Shown: piece by piece, positions 26,574 to 35,436 of the stretch | How the letters are laid out: each line of letters opens with the position of its first letter | How positions within the stretch are numbered: position 1 is the first letter of the stretch | NCBI GenBank assembly: GCA_947647275.1 | Contig: CANSJQ010000008.1 | Span: 1-63,713, forward strand | Direction of reading: 5' to 3' | Length of the DNA stretch: 63,713 nucleotides | Source: an uncultured Clostridiaceae bacterium | GTDB lineage: Bacteria; Bacillota; Clostridia; TANB77; CAG-508 | Position numbers and translations under genes: made by a program | The notes under the pieces: generated by a model | The model's input: only the letters and a program-made list of their open reading frames with translations | The model's database searches: none | What the model was told of the DNA's origin: nothing

Positions 26574-27091
26574 CTTATACTTTGCGTTAAACCTCTCCAA
26601 ATTTTTTGCCATATATTTAAATTTTCTTCTACTTCTACCTCTTCAACTGCTGGCTCAATATAATCTTTCTTTGGGAGATTTATATAAACTTTTTGTTTGT
26701 TATCTAATTTTTGCATTCCTAATAATTCTTTAGCTTGTTGCTCAATATTTTTTAAATTTAAACTGCTTTCTATGTTTACTTTTAGTTGTTCATTTTCCTT
26801 TTGTACACTACTTAACTGTTCTTTTAGTTTCTCTTTCTTATTAAAGTTTTCTGTAATTAGTGAGTTTCTATAGCTTAACCCAAATAATACTATAAAGCTA
26901 ATAGCTACATATAAAGCTACTTTAGCTTTTGGTTTCATTTTTGATTTTACTACTTTTCTTTTGCTTACTTTTCTTGCAGTAGATTTCTTATTTATATCAT
27001 ATGGATTTTTCTTTTTTCTTGTTTCATATTCTGGTTGTATCTTTCTTGGGCTAGTTTCATATTGGTAACCATTGTATCTTTGGTATGCCAT
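26570..27091 (-). CDS. ftsL: FtsL/DivIC-like cell division protein
   Basis: A 173-residue bitopic protein with a long basic cytoplasmic N-terminus, one membrane segment (about 55-75) and a short extracellular coiled coil (about 80-120, KKEKLKEQLSSVQKENEQLK). This is the FtsL/DivIC plan. It lies between rsmH and the class B PBP, exactly where ftsL is in the mra cluster. The sequence is poorly conserved, as is normal for FtsL, so the call rests on topology and position. The ATG at 27091 has AGAGGTG; a GTG at 27100 is less likely. Confidence 0.75.
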   Translation of the reverse strand: MAYQRYNGYQYETSPRKIQPEYETRKKKNPYDINKKSTARKVSKRKVVKSKMKPKAKVALYVAISFIVLFGLSYRNSLITENFNKKEKLKEQLSSVQKENEQLKVNIESSLNLKNIEQQAKELLGMQKLDNKQKVYINLPKKDYIEPAVEEVEVEENLNIWQKIWRGLTQSIR

Positions 27092-27114
27092 AGTTCTCAC
27101 CTCTTTTCTTTTGA

Positions 27115-28044
27115 TTATTTTTTCTCAAAAATTCTTAGCTTAGCACTTTTTGATCTTGTGTTTCTCTCTAATTCTTCTTTTTGGGCTATTATTGGTTTTT
27201 TATTAATAACTTTTCCTTGTGACTTACAACCACATATACAATATGGTAAATCATTTGGACATGTGCATATTCCTTCTGCTTCTTTAAATGCTTTTTTTAC
27301 CAATCTGTCTTCTAATGAGTGGAATGTTATTACACATAGCCTTCCTTGTGGTTTTAATAATTCTATACTATTTTTTATTGTATTAAATAGCGGTTTTATT
27401 TCATCATTTACTTCTATCCTAATCGCCTGAAATGTTCTTTTTGCTGGATGCCCATCTTTTTGTTTTGAAATTGGTATAGATCTTTTTATAATTTCTACTA
27501 ACTCACTAGTTGTTTCTATTAAACTTTTTTCTCTTTGTTTTACAATATTTGTTGCTATTTGTTTCGAAAACCTTTCTTCCCCATATTCCTCTAAAATGTT
27601 TATAAGTTCTTCTTTTGAATATGTATTTACTACTTCTTTTGCAGTAAGTTCTTGGCTTTTATCCATTCTCATATCAAGTGTAGCTTCTCCCATATAGCTA
27701 AAGCCTCTTGTTTTTTCATCTAATTGATATGATGAAACTCCTAAATCTAATAAAATTCCATCTACTTTTTCTATTTCAATATTTTTTAACAAAGTTCTTA
27801 TATCATCATGATTTCCATGTATAAATTTTACATTTTTATATTCTTTTAATCTTTCGCTAGCTTCTTTTAATGCTTCTTCATCTCTATCAATACCTATAAG
27901 TAAACCATTTTCTGATAATTTTTCTATAATTTTTTTGCTATGCCCAGCTCCACCTAAGGTACCATCTACATATATTCCATCTGGCTTTATATTTAACCCA
28001 TCTATGCATTCATTTAGCATAACTGGCTCATGTTTAAATTCCAC
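27115..28044 (-). CDS. rsmH: 16S rRNA (cytosine-1402-N4) methyltransferase
   Basis: A 309-residue RsmH that methylates N4 of C1402 in 16S rRNA. Visible motifs are HEPVMLNECIDGL at the N-terminus, the SAM site YVDGTLGGAGHS (about 25-36), ILLDLGVSSYQLD (about 100) and RTFQAIRIEVNDE (about 205). A Cys cluster (CTCPNDLPYCICGC) lies near the C-terminus. GTG start behind AGGAG. Length is typical. It is separated from mraZ by an unusually long 358-bp spacer. Confidence 0.96.
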   Translation of the reverse strand: MEFKHEPVMLNECIDGLNIKPDGIYVDGTLGGAGHSKKIIEKLSENGLLIGIDRDEEALKEASERLKEYKNVKFIHGNHDDIRTLLKNIEIEKVDGILLDLGVSSYQLDEKTRGFSYMGEATLDMRMDKSQELTAKEVVNTYSKEELINILEEYGEERFSKQIATNIVKQREKSLIETTSELVEIIKRSIPISKQKDGHPAKRTFQAIRIEVNDEIKPLFNTIKNSIELLKPQGRLCVITFHSLEDRLVKKAFKEAEGICTCPNDLPYCICGCKSQGKVINKKPIIAQKEELERNTRSKSAKLRIFEKK

Positions 28045-28182
28045 TTTTTTCTCCTAAAATTTATATTTTTATAGGCTCTAAATAGCATGAGCAGTTGGCA
28101 ATCTTATTTTTAAGTAATACCACCTGTGTCTCATGCTATTATTCTTTAGTATATTTATAGACTTTTCTTTAGCATAAATTAT

Positions 28183-28336
28183 TCTTTTGTATTTATAATT
28201 TTTTGCTTTTGTTAGTTAATAAATATCTTTTGACTCTTTAAATCTTTTGTAGGTTATAAATCATTTGTTTATAAACTTAAATTTTTATCTTTTGTATTTT
28301 TAATTTCTTTTGTACCTTAATGTCTTATCTTTTGTA
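28183..28336 (-). repeat. phased TACAAAAGA repeats between mraZ and rsmH
   Basis: On the minus strand TACAAAAGA or a close variant recurs at about 28328, 28306, 28288, 28261, 28243, 28226, 28205 and 28183, mostly 17-22 bp apart, with one 27-bp step. The copies thus lie on roughly the same helix face. The 358-bp spacer also holds a long-range inverted repeat, AATAGCATGAG near 28080 with CTCATGCTATT near 28132. No ORF was found in it. Confidence 0.5.
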
Positions 28337-28402
28337 TCTCTGCTTTTTTAGTTTTCTTTAGTAAATTTATTTTTAGGAAATTTCTTTCCTTAAAAACCTA
28401 TT

Positions 28403-28828
28403 TTATATTCCTAGCATTGTCATATTTTCTGCTATTTCATCTGCTGAAATTTCACCATCACATTTCTCCCAAGTAGCTTTATCCCAAATTTCAAGTCTTG
28501 TTCCAACGCCTATTATAACTGCTTCTTTTTCAAGATTTGTTGCGGTTCTTAAATTGTTTGGAATTAAAAATCTTCCTTGTTTATCTATTTCACACTCTGT
28601 TGCACCTGATAAGAAAAACCTTACAAAATTTCTAGCATTTTTATCTGAAAGTGGAAGTGCTTTTAATTTAGATTCAAAATTCAACCATTCATTTTGTGAA
28701 AACGCAAATAGACATCCATCTAAACCTTTTGTGACGATGAACTTCTCTCCCATATCTATTCTTAATTTTGCTGGCATTATTAGTCTTCCTTTAACGTCTA
28801 AAGAGTGCTCGTATTCACCTATTAACAA
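28403..28828 (-). CDS. mraZ: MraZ transcriptional regulator of the division cluster
   Basis: A 141-residue MraZ with two SpoVT/AbrB-like halves: [19 protein letters not shown] at the start and [17 protein letters not shown] in the middle. It binds tandem boxes upstream of its own gene and controls the mra/dcw operon. The reading frame is open to 28867, but the family start (L/M-L-I-G-E-Y) and the GGAGGTG site 8-9 bases away support a TTG start at 28828. It heads the cluster with rsmH, ftsL and the PBP. Confidence 0.95.
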   Translation of the reverse strand: MLIGEYEHSLDVKGRLIMPAKLRIDMGEKFIVTKGLDGCLFAFSQNEWLNFESKLKALPLSDKNARNFVRFFLSGATECEIDKQGRFLIPNNLRTATNLEKEAVIIGVGTRLEIWDKATWEKCDGEISADEIAENMTMLGI

Positions 28829-28842
28829 TTGAATTTCACCTC

Positions 28843-28877
28843 CCACATTTTTACCACTTTGTACCACTTCGCTCCAC
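28843..28877 (-). promoter_or_regulatory. four MraZ boxes
   Basis: On the minus strand GTGG occurs four times with 10, 10 and 11 bp spacing (28874-28877, 28864-28867, 28854-28857, 28843-28846), mostly in the context AAGTGG. MraZ of other Firmicutes and mollicutes binds such 10-bp phased GTGG-type repeats just upstream of mraZ. Autoregulation is therefore very likely. A promoter (TTGCTT, AT-rich -10) lies just upstream, near 28885-28915. Confidence 0.8.
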
Positions 28878-28905
28878 TTTTATTAAATTTTAATATAAGA
28901 ATGTA

Positions 28906-28966
28906 AAAAAAGCAATAGTTTTTTAAAACTTTTTAAAAAAGTTTTAAAAGACTATTGCTTTTTGTC
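28906..28966. terminator. long hairpin upstream of mraZ
   Basis: AAAAAGCAATAGT and ACTATTGCTTTTT close an extended stem continued by TTTTAAAACTTTTT / AAAAAGTTTTAAAA. It insulates mraZ from upstream transcription and overlaps the likely mraZ promoter. The remainder of 28967-29209 shows nothing recognisable. Confidence 0.6.
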
Positions 28967-29209
28967 TCTAATTTTTTAATTTGTACCTTTTGCTTAAGAA
29001 ATTGCTTCGAAAAAGTCAAGAGCATTGTTTAATCCTTTAATTATTTATTTTTCCATACTCTTTTAATTTTTCACTTTTCATTTGTATCCTTCCATTTATA
29101 TAAATACTACTTTATTTTAATATTTATTTGTTATACTATTATAAATATATTTTATATATATGCTATTTTTAAGCTAATAATTTTTAATTTGCTATTTATA
29201 GAATTATAT

Positions 29210-29244
29210 AAAAATAATCACTTAAATTTGCAGTGATTATTTTT
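29210..29244 (-). terminator. terminator of the sortase gene
   Basis: AAAAATAATCACT and AGTGATTATTTTT form a 13-bp stem directly downstream of the sortase stop. Confidence 0.75.
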
Positions 29245-29254
29245 AATTATTTAA

Positions 29255-30019
29255 TTATTTAATTTCTTTTGCTTTTACTACTAATCTTTGTGTTCCATAT
29301 TCTTTACAAGTAATTAATGTAATTTCTCTTTTTCCTCCTGTTAATTGACTTGTACATGAAGTATCTGTTGGGTCTATTACTTTTCTGTCATATACTTCAT
29401 ATTTTACGGTTTCTCCTGTTAAAAGACTTTTTAATTCAACTATATCTCCTGTTGTTATTGCTGGTAAATTTCCAAACATTTTTCCACTTTTATAGTTATG
29501 ACCTACTATACAGTAATTTCCTACTTCATTTGGCTTTGGCCCCCAATATTTGTTTACGGATATCTTTAAAAGCTCTTCAGACCATTCTGATATTACTGGA
29601 TATTCTATTCCAAGTCTTGGTATATTAATTAGAGCTTCAACTGAGTATTTAATTCCATTACTTGCTGTATATTCTATTGGCTCTTGTATATTACTTTGTA
29701 TTATTTTTTTGTCATCTTCCTCGTCATCTTCTATTGCTACTACTATCATTCCATCATATTCTTTTACTGTGTTATCTTTAGTAGTTTCTGTTTTTAATGT
29801 TTTATTTTCACTTTTTAAGTTTTGTATATTATCTAATCCTGCTAATATTTCTTTTGAAACTTCTTCACTTTTACTTCTATCATATTCTGCATATATGTAA
29901 TAAGAAAATAGCAAACATACTAATAACACAGATAAAAAGAATTGTACCTTATACATTTTCTTTTTTCTGCGGAGTTCTGGTGTAATATACAATTTCTGAG
30001 TTACTAGAATTTGATTCAT
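29255..30019 (-). CDS. sortase family transpeptidase
   Basis: A 254-residue class D-like sortase with an N-terminal membrane anchor (about 24-42), a charged linker and a catalytic domain. The catalytic His lies in CIVGHNYKSG (about 170) and the Cys in ITLITCKEYGTQRLVV (about 238-253), with the Arg in the same segment. It would attach surface proteins to peptidoglycan. The two giant surface proteins at 44625 and 49381 are plausible clients, although neither has a plain LPXTG signal. AGGAG site 6 bases from the ATG. Confidence 0.9.
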   Translation of the reverse strand: MNQILVTQKLYITPELRRKKKMYKVQFFLSVLLVCLLFSYYIYAEYDRSKSEEVSKEILAGLDNIQNLKSENKTLKTETTKDNTVKEYDGMIVVAIEDDEEDDKKIIQSNIQEPIEYTASNGIKYSVEALINIPRLGIEYPVISEWSEELLKISVNKYWGPKPNEVGNYCIVGHNYKSGKMFGNLPAITTGDIVELKSLLTGETVKYEVYDRKVIDPTDTSCTSQLTGGKREITLITCKEYGTQRLVVKAKEIK

Positions 30020-30235
30020 ACTATTCTCCTATCTTATCAATGTACTATAATTATAACATATTAGTTAAGTTGTTTTCAACTGTTTTATCGTATTTGTCAT
30101 ATAAATTTAATATTTACACTAATTTTTATTAAAGTTGACAAAATGTAAACAATATGTTATTATTTGCCATATATATTACTAATTTTCCTTGCTTTTATAG
30201 AGGGATGAATATCACATAACAAGGAGGAAAATACT

Positions 30236-31009
30236 ATGTCAGATAATTTCAACTTAAGAGAGTTTGAAACTGGTTGTCTTTTACTTAAAAGGCCTATATG
30301 TGAAGTACTTTTAGAGGTTTCAACAAAATTCAAAAAAGAACGTAAAAAAATTGTAAAAAAGCTCTCTAATGAATATGCTGAAAATTACATTGAATGTCTA
30401 AATGAGACTTTTAATGTAGATTATAAAAAAACTGTTTTTTATCCATCTGATAAAAACCCTTCTTTTAGCATTACTATATATTCCAAATATAAACTTTCTA
30501 AAGAACTTGTATATATGATTTCGGAAGCTTATCTATATGCAAGTCAAAAATTCAGAATTGCTCCACGGCGTAGATTTTTAGATTATCTTGATTTATTTTA
30601 TAGAGAATTTGAAAGTATTACTGATATAAAAAATAGAATTACCCTATATGAACACGTTGAGAATGGATTAATTATTATTCTTGATGTTGTTCCTGAAACT
30701 TTAGGTTTTAATTCTGAAATTATGCATTACACTAAACTTTTTAACTCAAAACAAGATAATGGAAAATTCAAAACTATAATCATGGTATATATTGACATTG
30801 ATATTATTGCAATTTCAATCAACCCTCTTTCGCTTAGTGAAGTAAAAAGCATCATTAGGTCATATAGAAAGTCACAATGTTGTATGATACGAGGAGAAGG
30901 GGCTGTAGAATATGGCGATTTTATAGATAACTTAAACAATGTTGAACTTTCTAATAAAATTAAATCATATGACCATTATTCTACTTATTTAACTATTGAA
31001 ATTGATTAA
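30236..31009 (+). CDS. unknown protein
   Basis: A 257-residue soluble protein with no recognised family, motif or membrane segment. It has an AAGGAGG site, stands alone and ends at a terminator shared with rsmA. Codon 111 (30566-30568) is CGG within APRRRF, read in the zero frame with no break. It is one of the three native counter-examples to the CGG shift, and the base after it is C, not A or T. Confidence 0.5.
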   Translation: MSDNFNLREFETGCLLLKRPICEVLLEVSTKFKKERKKIVKKLSNEYAENYIECLNETFNVDYKKTVFYPSDKNPSFSITIYSKYKLSKELVYMISEAYLYASQKFRIAPRRRFLDYLDLFYREFESITDIKNRITLYEHVENGLIIILDVVPETLGFNSEIMHYTKLFNSKQDNGKFKTIIMVYIDIDIIAISINPLSLSEVKSIIRSYRKSQCCMIRGEGAVEYGDFIDNLNNVELSNKIKSYDHYSTYLTIEID

Positions 31010-31028
31010 ACCAGATAATTTAAATATT

Positions 31029-31054
31029 AAAATCCCCATAATTTTGGGGATTTT
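31029..31054. terminator. bidirectional terminator
   Basis: AAAATCCCC and GGGGATTTT form a compact stem between convergent genes. Confidence 0.8.
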
Positions 31055-31070
31055 AATTATCTCATATACA

Positions 31071-31910
31071 TTAAATTTTATTTGCTATTTGTGCAAATTG
31101 ATCTAAATTTAAATTTTCTCCTCTTACTCTTTCATCTAATCCTAATTTATCTAAAATTTCTTTACATTCTTCTTTACTCATTAATCCACTATTTGTTATT
31201 CCATTTATTAATGTTTTTCTTCTTTGCATAAATGACACTTTTATCAATTTAAAAAATATTTCTTCACTTTTTATTTGTATTGGTGGCTCTTTTCTTAAGT
31301 TTAGTTTAATTACTTCAGATTCTACTTCTGGTTCTGGTATAAAGCTTGAGTTTGGTACTATTACTACTTCTTCTGGCTCACAATAATAATTAACTGAATA
31401 TGTTATTGCTCCACTTAATTTATCTCCTGGTTTTGCTGTTAACCTTTTCGCTACTTCTTTTTGTACCATTACAGTTATACTTTGTATTTCAAGTTTATCT
31501 TCTAGCAATTTCATTATTATTGGTGTTGTTATATAATATGGTAGGTTTGCTACTACTTTTACGTTTTGTGATTTGTTCTTTGAAATCAGTTTTTTCAAAT
31601 CAACCTTTAATACATCTTCATTTATTAATTCAAAATTTTCATATAATGAAAATCTATCATTTAATATATTTATCATTCTATTATCTAATTCTATTGCTAT
31701 AACCTTTTTTGCTTTTTCTAATAGTCTCGCTGTTAATGTTCCAAGACCTGGTCCTATTTCTATTACTAAATCATCTTTTGTTATATTTGCCGCTTCTACT
31801 ATATTTTCTATTATATTATCATCTATTAAAAAGTTTTGACCCAAACTTTTACTAGCTGAAATATTATATTTTTTTAATATAAACATTGTTTCTTTATATG
31901 CATTTTCCAT
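31071..31910 (-). CDS. rsmA: 16S rRNA dimethyladenosine transferase
   Basis: A 279-residue RsmA/KsgA that dimethylates A1518 and A1519 of 16S rRNA. Signatures are SLGQNFLIDDNI near the N-terminus, the SAM motif VIEIGPGLGTLT (about 48-59), VVANLPYYITTPI (about 118-130) and the C-terminal FMQRRKTLINGI. Length and order are typical. A TCCTTTT-rich leader with a repeated sequence lies upstream. Confidence 0.97.
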   Translation of the reverse strand: MENAYKETMFILKKYNISASKSLGQNFLIDDNIIENIVEAANITKDDLVIEIGPGLGTLTARLLEKAKKVIAIELDNRMINILNDRFSLYENFELINEDVLKVDLKKLISKNKSQNVKVVANLPYYITTPIIMKLLEDKLEIQSITVMVQKEVAKRLTAKPGDKLSGAITYSVNYYCEPEEVVIVPNSSFIPEPEVESEVIKLNLRKEPPIQIKSEEIFFKLIKVSFMQRRKTLINGITNSGLMSKEECKEILDKLGLDERVRGENLNLDQFAQIANKI

Positions 31911-31929
31911 TTTTTTCTCCTTTTTTACA

Positions 31930-32020
31930 GGTTAGAAGTTAGAGGTTGGAGATTAGAGGCACAGTAACTTTTTTGAAGTACTTCTCTATATTTCCAACTT
32001 CTAACTTCCAATTTTTATTT
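31930..32020. repeat. imperfect inverted repeat of GTTAGAAGTTAGAGG type
   Basis: GGTTAGAAGTTAGAGGTTGGA near 31930 is roughly inverted by TCCAACTTCTAACTTCC near 32001. Units of this kind recur between genes in clostridia. It fills most of the gap between the divergent rsmA and second PBP genes. Confidence 0.4.
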
Positions 32021-32150
32021 TATTATTACTTTTCCAATAAATTACTCTTACTATTCATTATATTATATTTCTTCCTATTTGTCTATTGATTTTTCCACAT
32101 GTTTAATATAAAATGTTAATAACAAATGATAATTTAAAGTTGGTGAATAA

Positions 32151-34448
32151 ATGAATAAAGATAGTAATCGTCCAAATAGAACTAGTAACAAGATAGTTTC
32201 TAAAATAAATAAGAAGAAGGAAGCATTAAACAAACCCGTTTCTTCTAAAAGATTGTGTTATATTATTATATGTGTTGCAATATTATTATTAATTTTAATA
32301 TTGCGTATTGGTTATTTTCAATTTATTAAAGGTAGTCAGCTTAAAGAATCTGCTAGTAGACAGCAAGCTACTAGTAGAATTATAAGCCCTAATAGAGGAA
32401 CTATTTATGATTCTACTGGAAAGGTATTAGCTCAAAGTGCTAGTGTTGACACAATTACAATAAATCCTTCTAGAATAAAAAATAATGCAAAATCTGAAAC
32501 AAAAAAAGAGAGAGAAATTGAAGGAAAAGAAATTGAAGAGAAAGTAGCAAAAGCCTTTTCAGATATTTTTGAACTAAATTATGATACTGTTTTAGAACAA
32601 GTCAGAAGCGATTCTTCTGTTGAAACAATAGTAAGGAAAGTGGAACAAGATAAAGTAGATAAATTAAATAATTGGATGAAAGATAATAAGATAACAACTG
32701 GTATAAATATAGATCCTGATTTTAAAAGATATTATCCATATAATAATTTAGCTTCAAACTTAATTGGTTTTTGCGACAATGATAATAATGGTCAAGAAGG
32801 TTTAGAACGTAAGTGGAATAACATACTTAGTGGTACTCCTGGAAAGAGAACTACAATTGAAAATGCTGCAGCGGGGCTTATTCCAGATAAAGATGAAACT
32901 TATATAGCAGCTGAAAACGGAAGCAACATTACACTTACAATAGATGCAACTATTCAAAGTATTGTAGAAAAATATTTGAAACAGGCATGTATCGAAAATA
33001 ATTGTAAAGATGGTGGTAGTGCAATTATTATGAATCCTTCTACTGGTGATATAATAGCAATGGCAACATACCCTGATTACGATTTAAATAATAGTCGTAC
33101 TCCAAACGAATCCCTTTCTGCTACTTGGGATACTTTATCTTCTGATGAACAACTAAATTCTTTATTTAAAATGTGGAAAAACAAATGTATAGCAGAAGCA
33201 TATGAACCAGGCTCTACATTTAAAATAATTACTGCTTCTATCGGATTAGAAGAAAATGTTACTGAATCAGATACTAAAAATGAATTTTTATGTGTTGGGC
33301 ATGAAATTGTTAATGGATTAAAAATTAATTGTTGGAAATATGAAACTACTCATGGATATCAAAGTTTGAGACAGTCTTTAATGAATTCTTGTAATCCTGC
33401 CTTAATGCAATTAGGTAAAAAAATTGGTGCTAGTACATTGTACAAATATTATAAAGCTTTTGGTTTATTTGACAAAACTGGAATTGCAACTTCTGGTGAA
33501 GCAAATAGTCTATTTTGGGATTTAGAAAACGTTGGAAATATAGAACTTGCAACAATGTCATTTGGTCAAAGATTTAAAGTAACTCCTATTCAATTAATTA
33601 CAGCTATATCTTGTGTTGCAAATGATGGTATTTTAAATCAACCTCGTTTAGTTAAAGAAATACAAAACACTGATACAGGTGCTATTACAACTATAGAACC
33701 TACTCAAGTAAGAAAGGTTCTTTCAAGTGAAACTTCTAATGCTATGCTTAATATGTTAGAATCTGTTGTTAGTGATGGTACTGGATATTTAGGTGCTGTA
33801 AAAGGTTACTCTATTGCTGGTAAAACAGGTACTTCTGAACCTGACTCTACAAGTCCAAATCCAATGTATGTAGCTTCATTTGTCGGCATTGCACCTAGTG
33901 AAACCCCTGAGCTTGTATGTTTAGTTACATTATATAATCCTAAAGGTCCTAAAGGTCACCAAGGTGGAACAATTGCAGCCCCTGTTGTGTCTCAAATATT
34001 ATCTGAAGTATTACCTTATATAGGTATTCCTTCTGAGGATTCTTCTAGTGACACTTCATCAAATATTACTTTACCTGATGTTAGAAATAAGACTATAGCA
34101 GAAGCCAAGAAAATTTTAGAAGCTTTAAGAATAACTACTATTGTTTCAGGAAATGATACATCAGCAATAGTAACAGATCAAGTTCCAAAGCCTGGCACAA
34201 GTTTAATAGCTGGTGCAACTGTTAACTTATATTCTGCTGGAAATGATACAAGAACTTCAGTTACTGTTCCTAATTTAAAAGATATGAGCCTTACACAAGC
34301 TAAAAATGCCTTGAAAGCTAAAAATTTGAATATAAAAATTACTGGTTCTGGCACAGTAGTTTCGCAAGATATTATGGCTGATACTACTGTTGAAGAGGGA
34401 ACTGTTATACATGTAACTTTGCAAAAACGTACAACTGAAGCACATTAA
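32151..34448 (+). CDS. SpoVD-like class B penicillin-binding protein with PASTA domains
   Basis: A 765-residue peptidoglycan transpeptidase. After a basic N-terminus and one membrane segment (about 37-57) come the dimerisation domain, then the transpeptidase domain with EPGSTFKIITA (SxxK), MNSCNPALMQLG (SCN) and AGKTGTSEPDS (KTG), then two PASTA domains (about 635-760). It is a close paralogue of the PBP at 24220-26418 and gives the yardstick for its three recoding sites. It has no in-frame CGG. One of the pair probably serves division and the other sporulation, but the sequence does not say which. Confidence 0.93.
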   Translation: MNKDSNRPNRTSNKIVSKINKKKEALNKPVSSKRLCYIIICVAILLLILILRIGYFQFIKGSQLKESASRQQATSRIISPNRGTIYDSTGKVLAQSASVDTITINPSRIKNNAKSETKKEREIEGKEIEEKVAKAFSDIFELNYDTVLEQVRSDSSVETIVRKVEQDKVDKLNNWMKDNKITTGINIDPDFKRYYPYNNLASNLIGFCDNDNNGQEGLERKWNNILSGTPGKRTTIENAAAGLIPDKDETYIAAENGSNITLTIDATIQSIVEKYLKQACIENNCKDGGSAIIMNPSTGDIIAMATYPDYDLNNSRTPNESLSATWDTLSSDEQLNSLFKMWKNKCIAEAYEPGSTFKIITASIGLEENVTESDTKNEFLCVGHEIVNGLKINCWKYETTHGYQSLRQSLMNSCNPALMQLGKKIGASTLYKYYKAFGLFDKTGIATSGEANSLFWDLENVGNIELATMSFGQRFKVTPIQLITAISCVANDGILNQPRLVKEIQNTDTGAITTIEPTQVRKVLSSETSNAMLNMLESVVSDGTGYLGAVKGYSIAGKTGTSEPDSTSPNPMYVASFVGIAPSETPELVCLVTLYNPKGPKGHQGGTIAAPVVSQILSEVLPYIGIPSEDSSSDTSSNITLPDVRNKTIAEAKKILEALRITTIVSGNDTSAIVTDQVPKPGTSLIAGATVNLYSAGNDTRTSVTVPNLKDMSLTQAKNALKAKNLNIKITGSGTVVSQDIMADTTVEEGTVIHVTLQKRTTEAH

Positions 34449-34478
34449 AAAAGTGGGATCATATCCCATTTTTTTTTT
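34447..34478 (+). terminator. terminator of the second PBP gene
   Basis: TGGGAT and ATCCCA around cat, with A and T tracts, immediately after the stop. Confidence 0.8.
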
Positions 34479-34682
34479 AAGTGAATAGTAAAGAATATAA
34501 ACTTGCCTTTATATTTTAAATACAGCTATACTTTTTACTATTCACTCTTGTTTTTTACTCTTTCCTTTATGCAAGTTTAGTGATGCCGACTACGTAGTTA
34601 TCTACAACTTTTTCATCTCTCATGACGATTGATACAAATATTAATCAAGTTATATATTATAAATTTATTAAGTAAATTTCAG

Positions 34683-34841
34683 GTGATTTACAAAGAAGTG
34701 CAACAACTTAGAGAAATTAAATACTATAATGATGATGAAAAAGAATAGATAAAATTAGCAATAATAGATATATATCGTTCGTTGGAAATTGTATCTAATA
34801 CATTAAAAGAGAAAATCAAAGAAATAAATGCTAAGAAGTAA
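34683..34841 (+). pseudogene. decayed ORF with an internal TAG
   Basis: The 779-bp gap between the PBP gene and tRNA-Glu holds a coding-looking rightward frame that reads VIYKEVQQLREIKYYNDDEK, then a TAG, and continues with IKLAIIDIYRSLEIVSNTLK to a TAA. The pattern suggests the end of a decayed gene of unknown family. Nothing else in 34479-35120 can be supported. Confidence 0.3.
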
Positions 34842-35120
34842 CAATAATTAGTTTAGATTAAGAAAGGCTTTAAGCAAGTTTTTCAGTTTTAAGCGAAACC
34901 TTTCCCAGTGAATAAATAAAAAACTCTTGAAGAGGAAATAAACAACAATTAAATAAGAATAACAGAAAGAAGTGGACAGATAAAATCTAATACAATAAGT
35001 ACATACATATATTAAGTAATAAAGGTTATATTTTAGGAAATATAGACAAGAAAATAATAGTAACAAATGAAAAAAGTTAAAATGCTTTTAGCTTTGAGAA
35101 ACTTAATAATCAAGTAAATG

Positions 35121-35152
35121 AAAAAACTCACTTGTAAAATCAGTGAGTTTTA
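35121..35152 (-). terminator. terminator of tRNA-Glu
   Basis: AAAACTCACT and AGTGAGTTTTTT pair on the minus strand about 75 nt downstream of the tRNA. Confidence 0.6.
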
Positions 35153-35227
35153 ATTTTGTCTAATTTCAGTGGTAGGCTTACAGCGAAACCTCCTACAAAG
35201 AAATACATTTTGGTTTTTGGAACGTTT

Positions 35228-35302
35228 TGGTGACCCCTACGGGAATCGAACCCATGATTCAGCCTTGAGAGGGCTGCGTCTTAACCGCTTGACCAAGGGG
35301 CC
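35228..35302 (-). tRNA. tRNA-Glu (CUC)
   Basis: A complete cloverleaf on the minus strand: acceptor GGCCCCT with AGGGGTC, anticodon stem CAGCC/GGCTG enclosing CTCTCAA (anticodon CTC, glutamate GAG), T arm with GGGTTCGATTCCC, and encoded CCA. It reads the minor GAG codon. Confidence 0.93.
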
Positions 35303-35436
35303 ACGTAAATTACTTACTTATAATAACATTTTTTAATTAAGATGTCAAGATAAAAAGATCGTAATTTACGTAAATTCTTCTAGGTATTCTTTTAAATATA
35401 AACACCTATAATTTCAACTTAAAATAGTATACTTTT

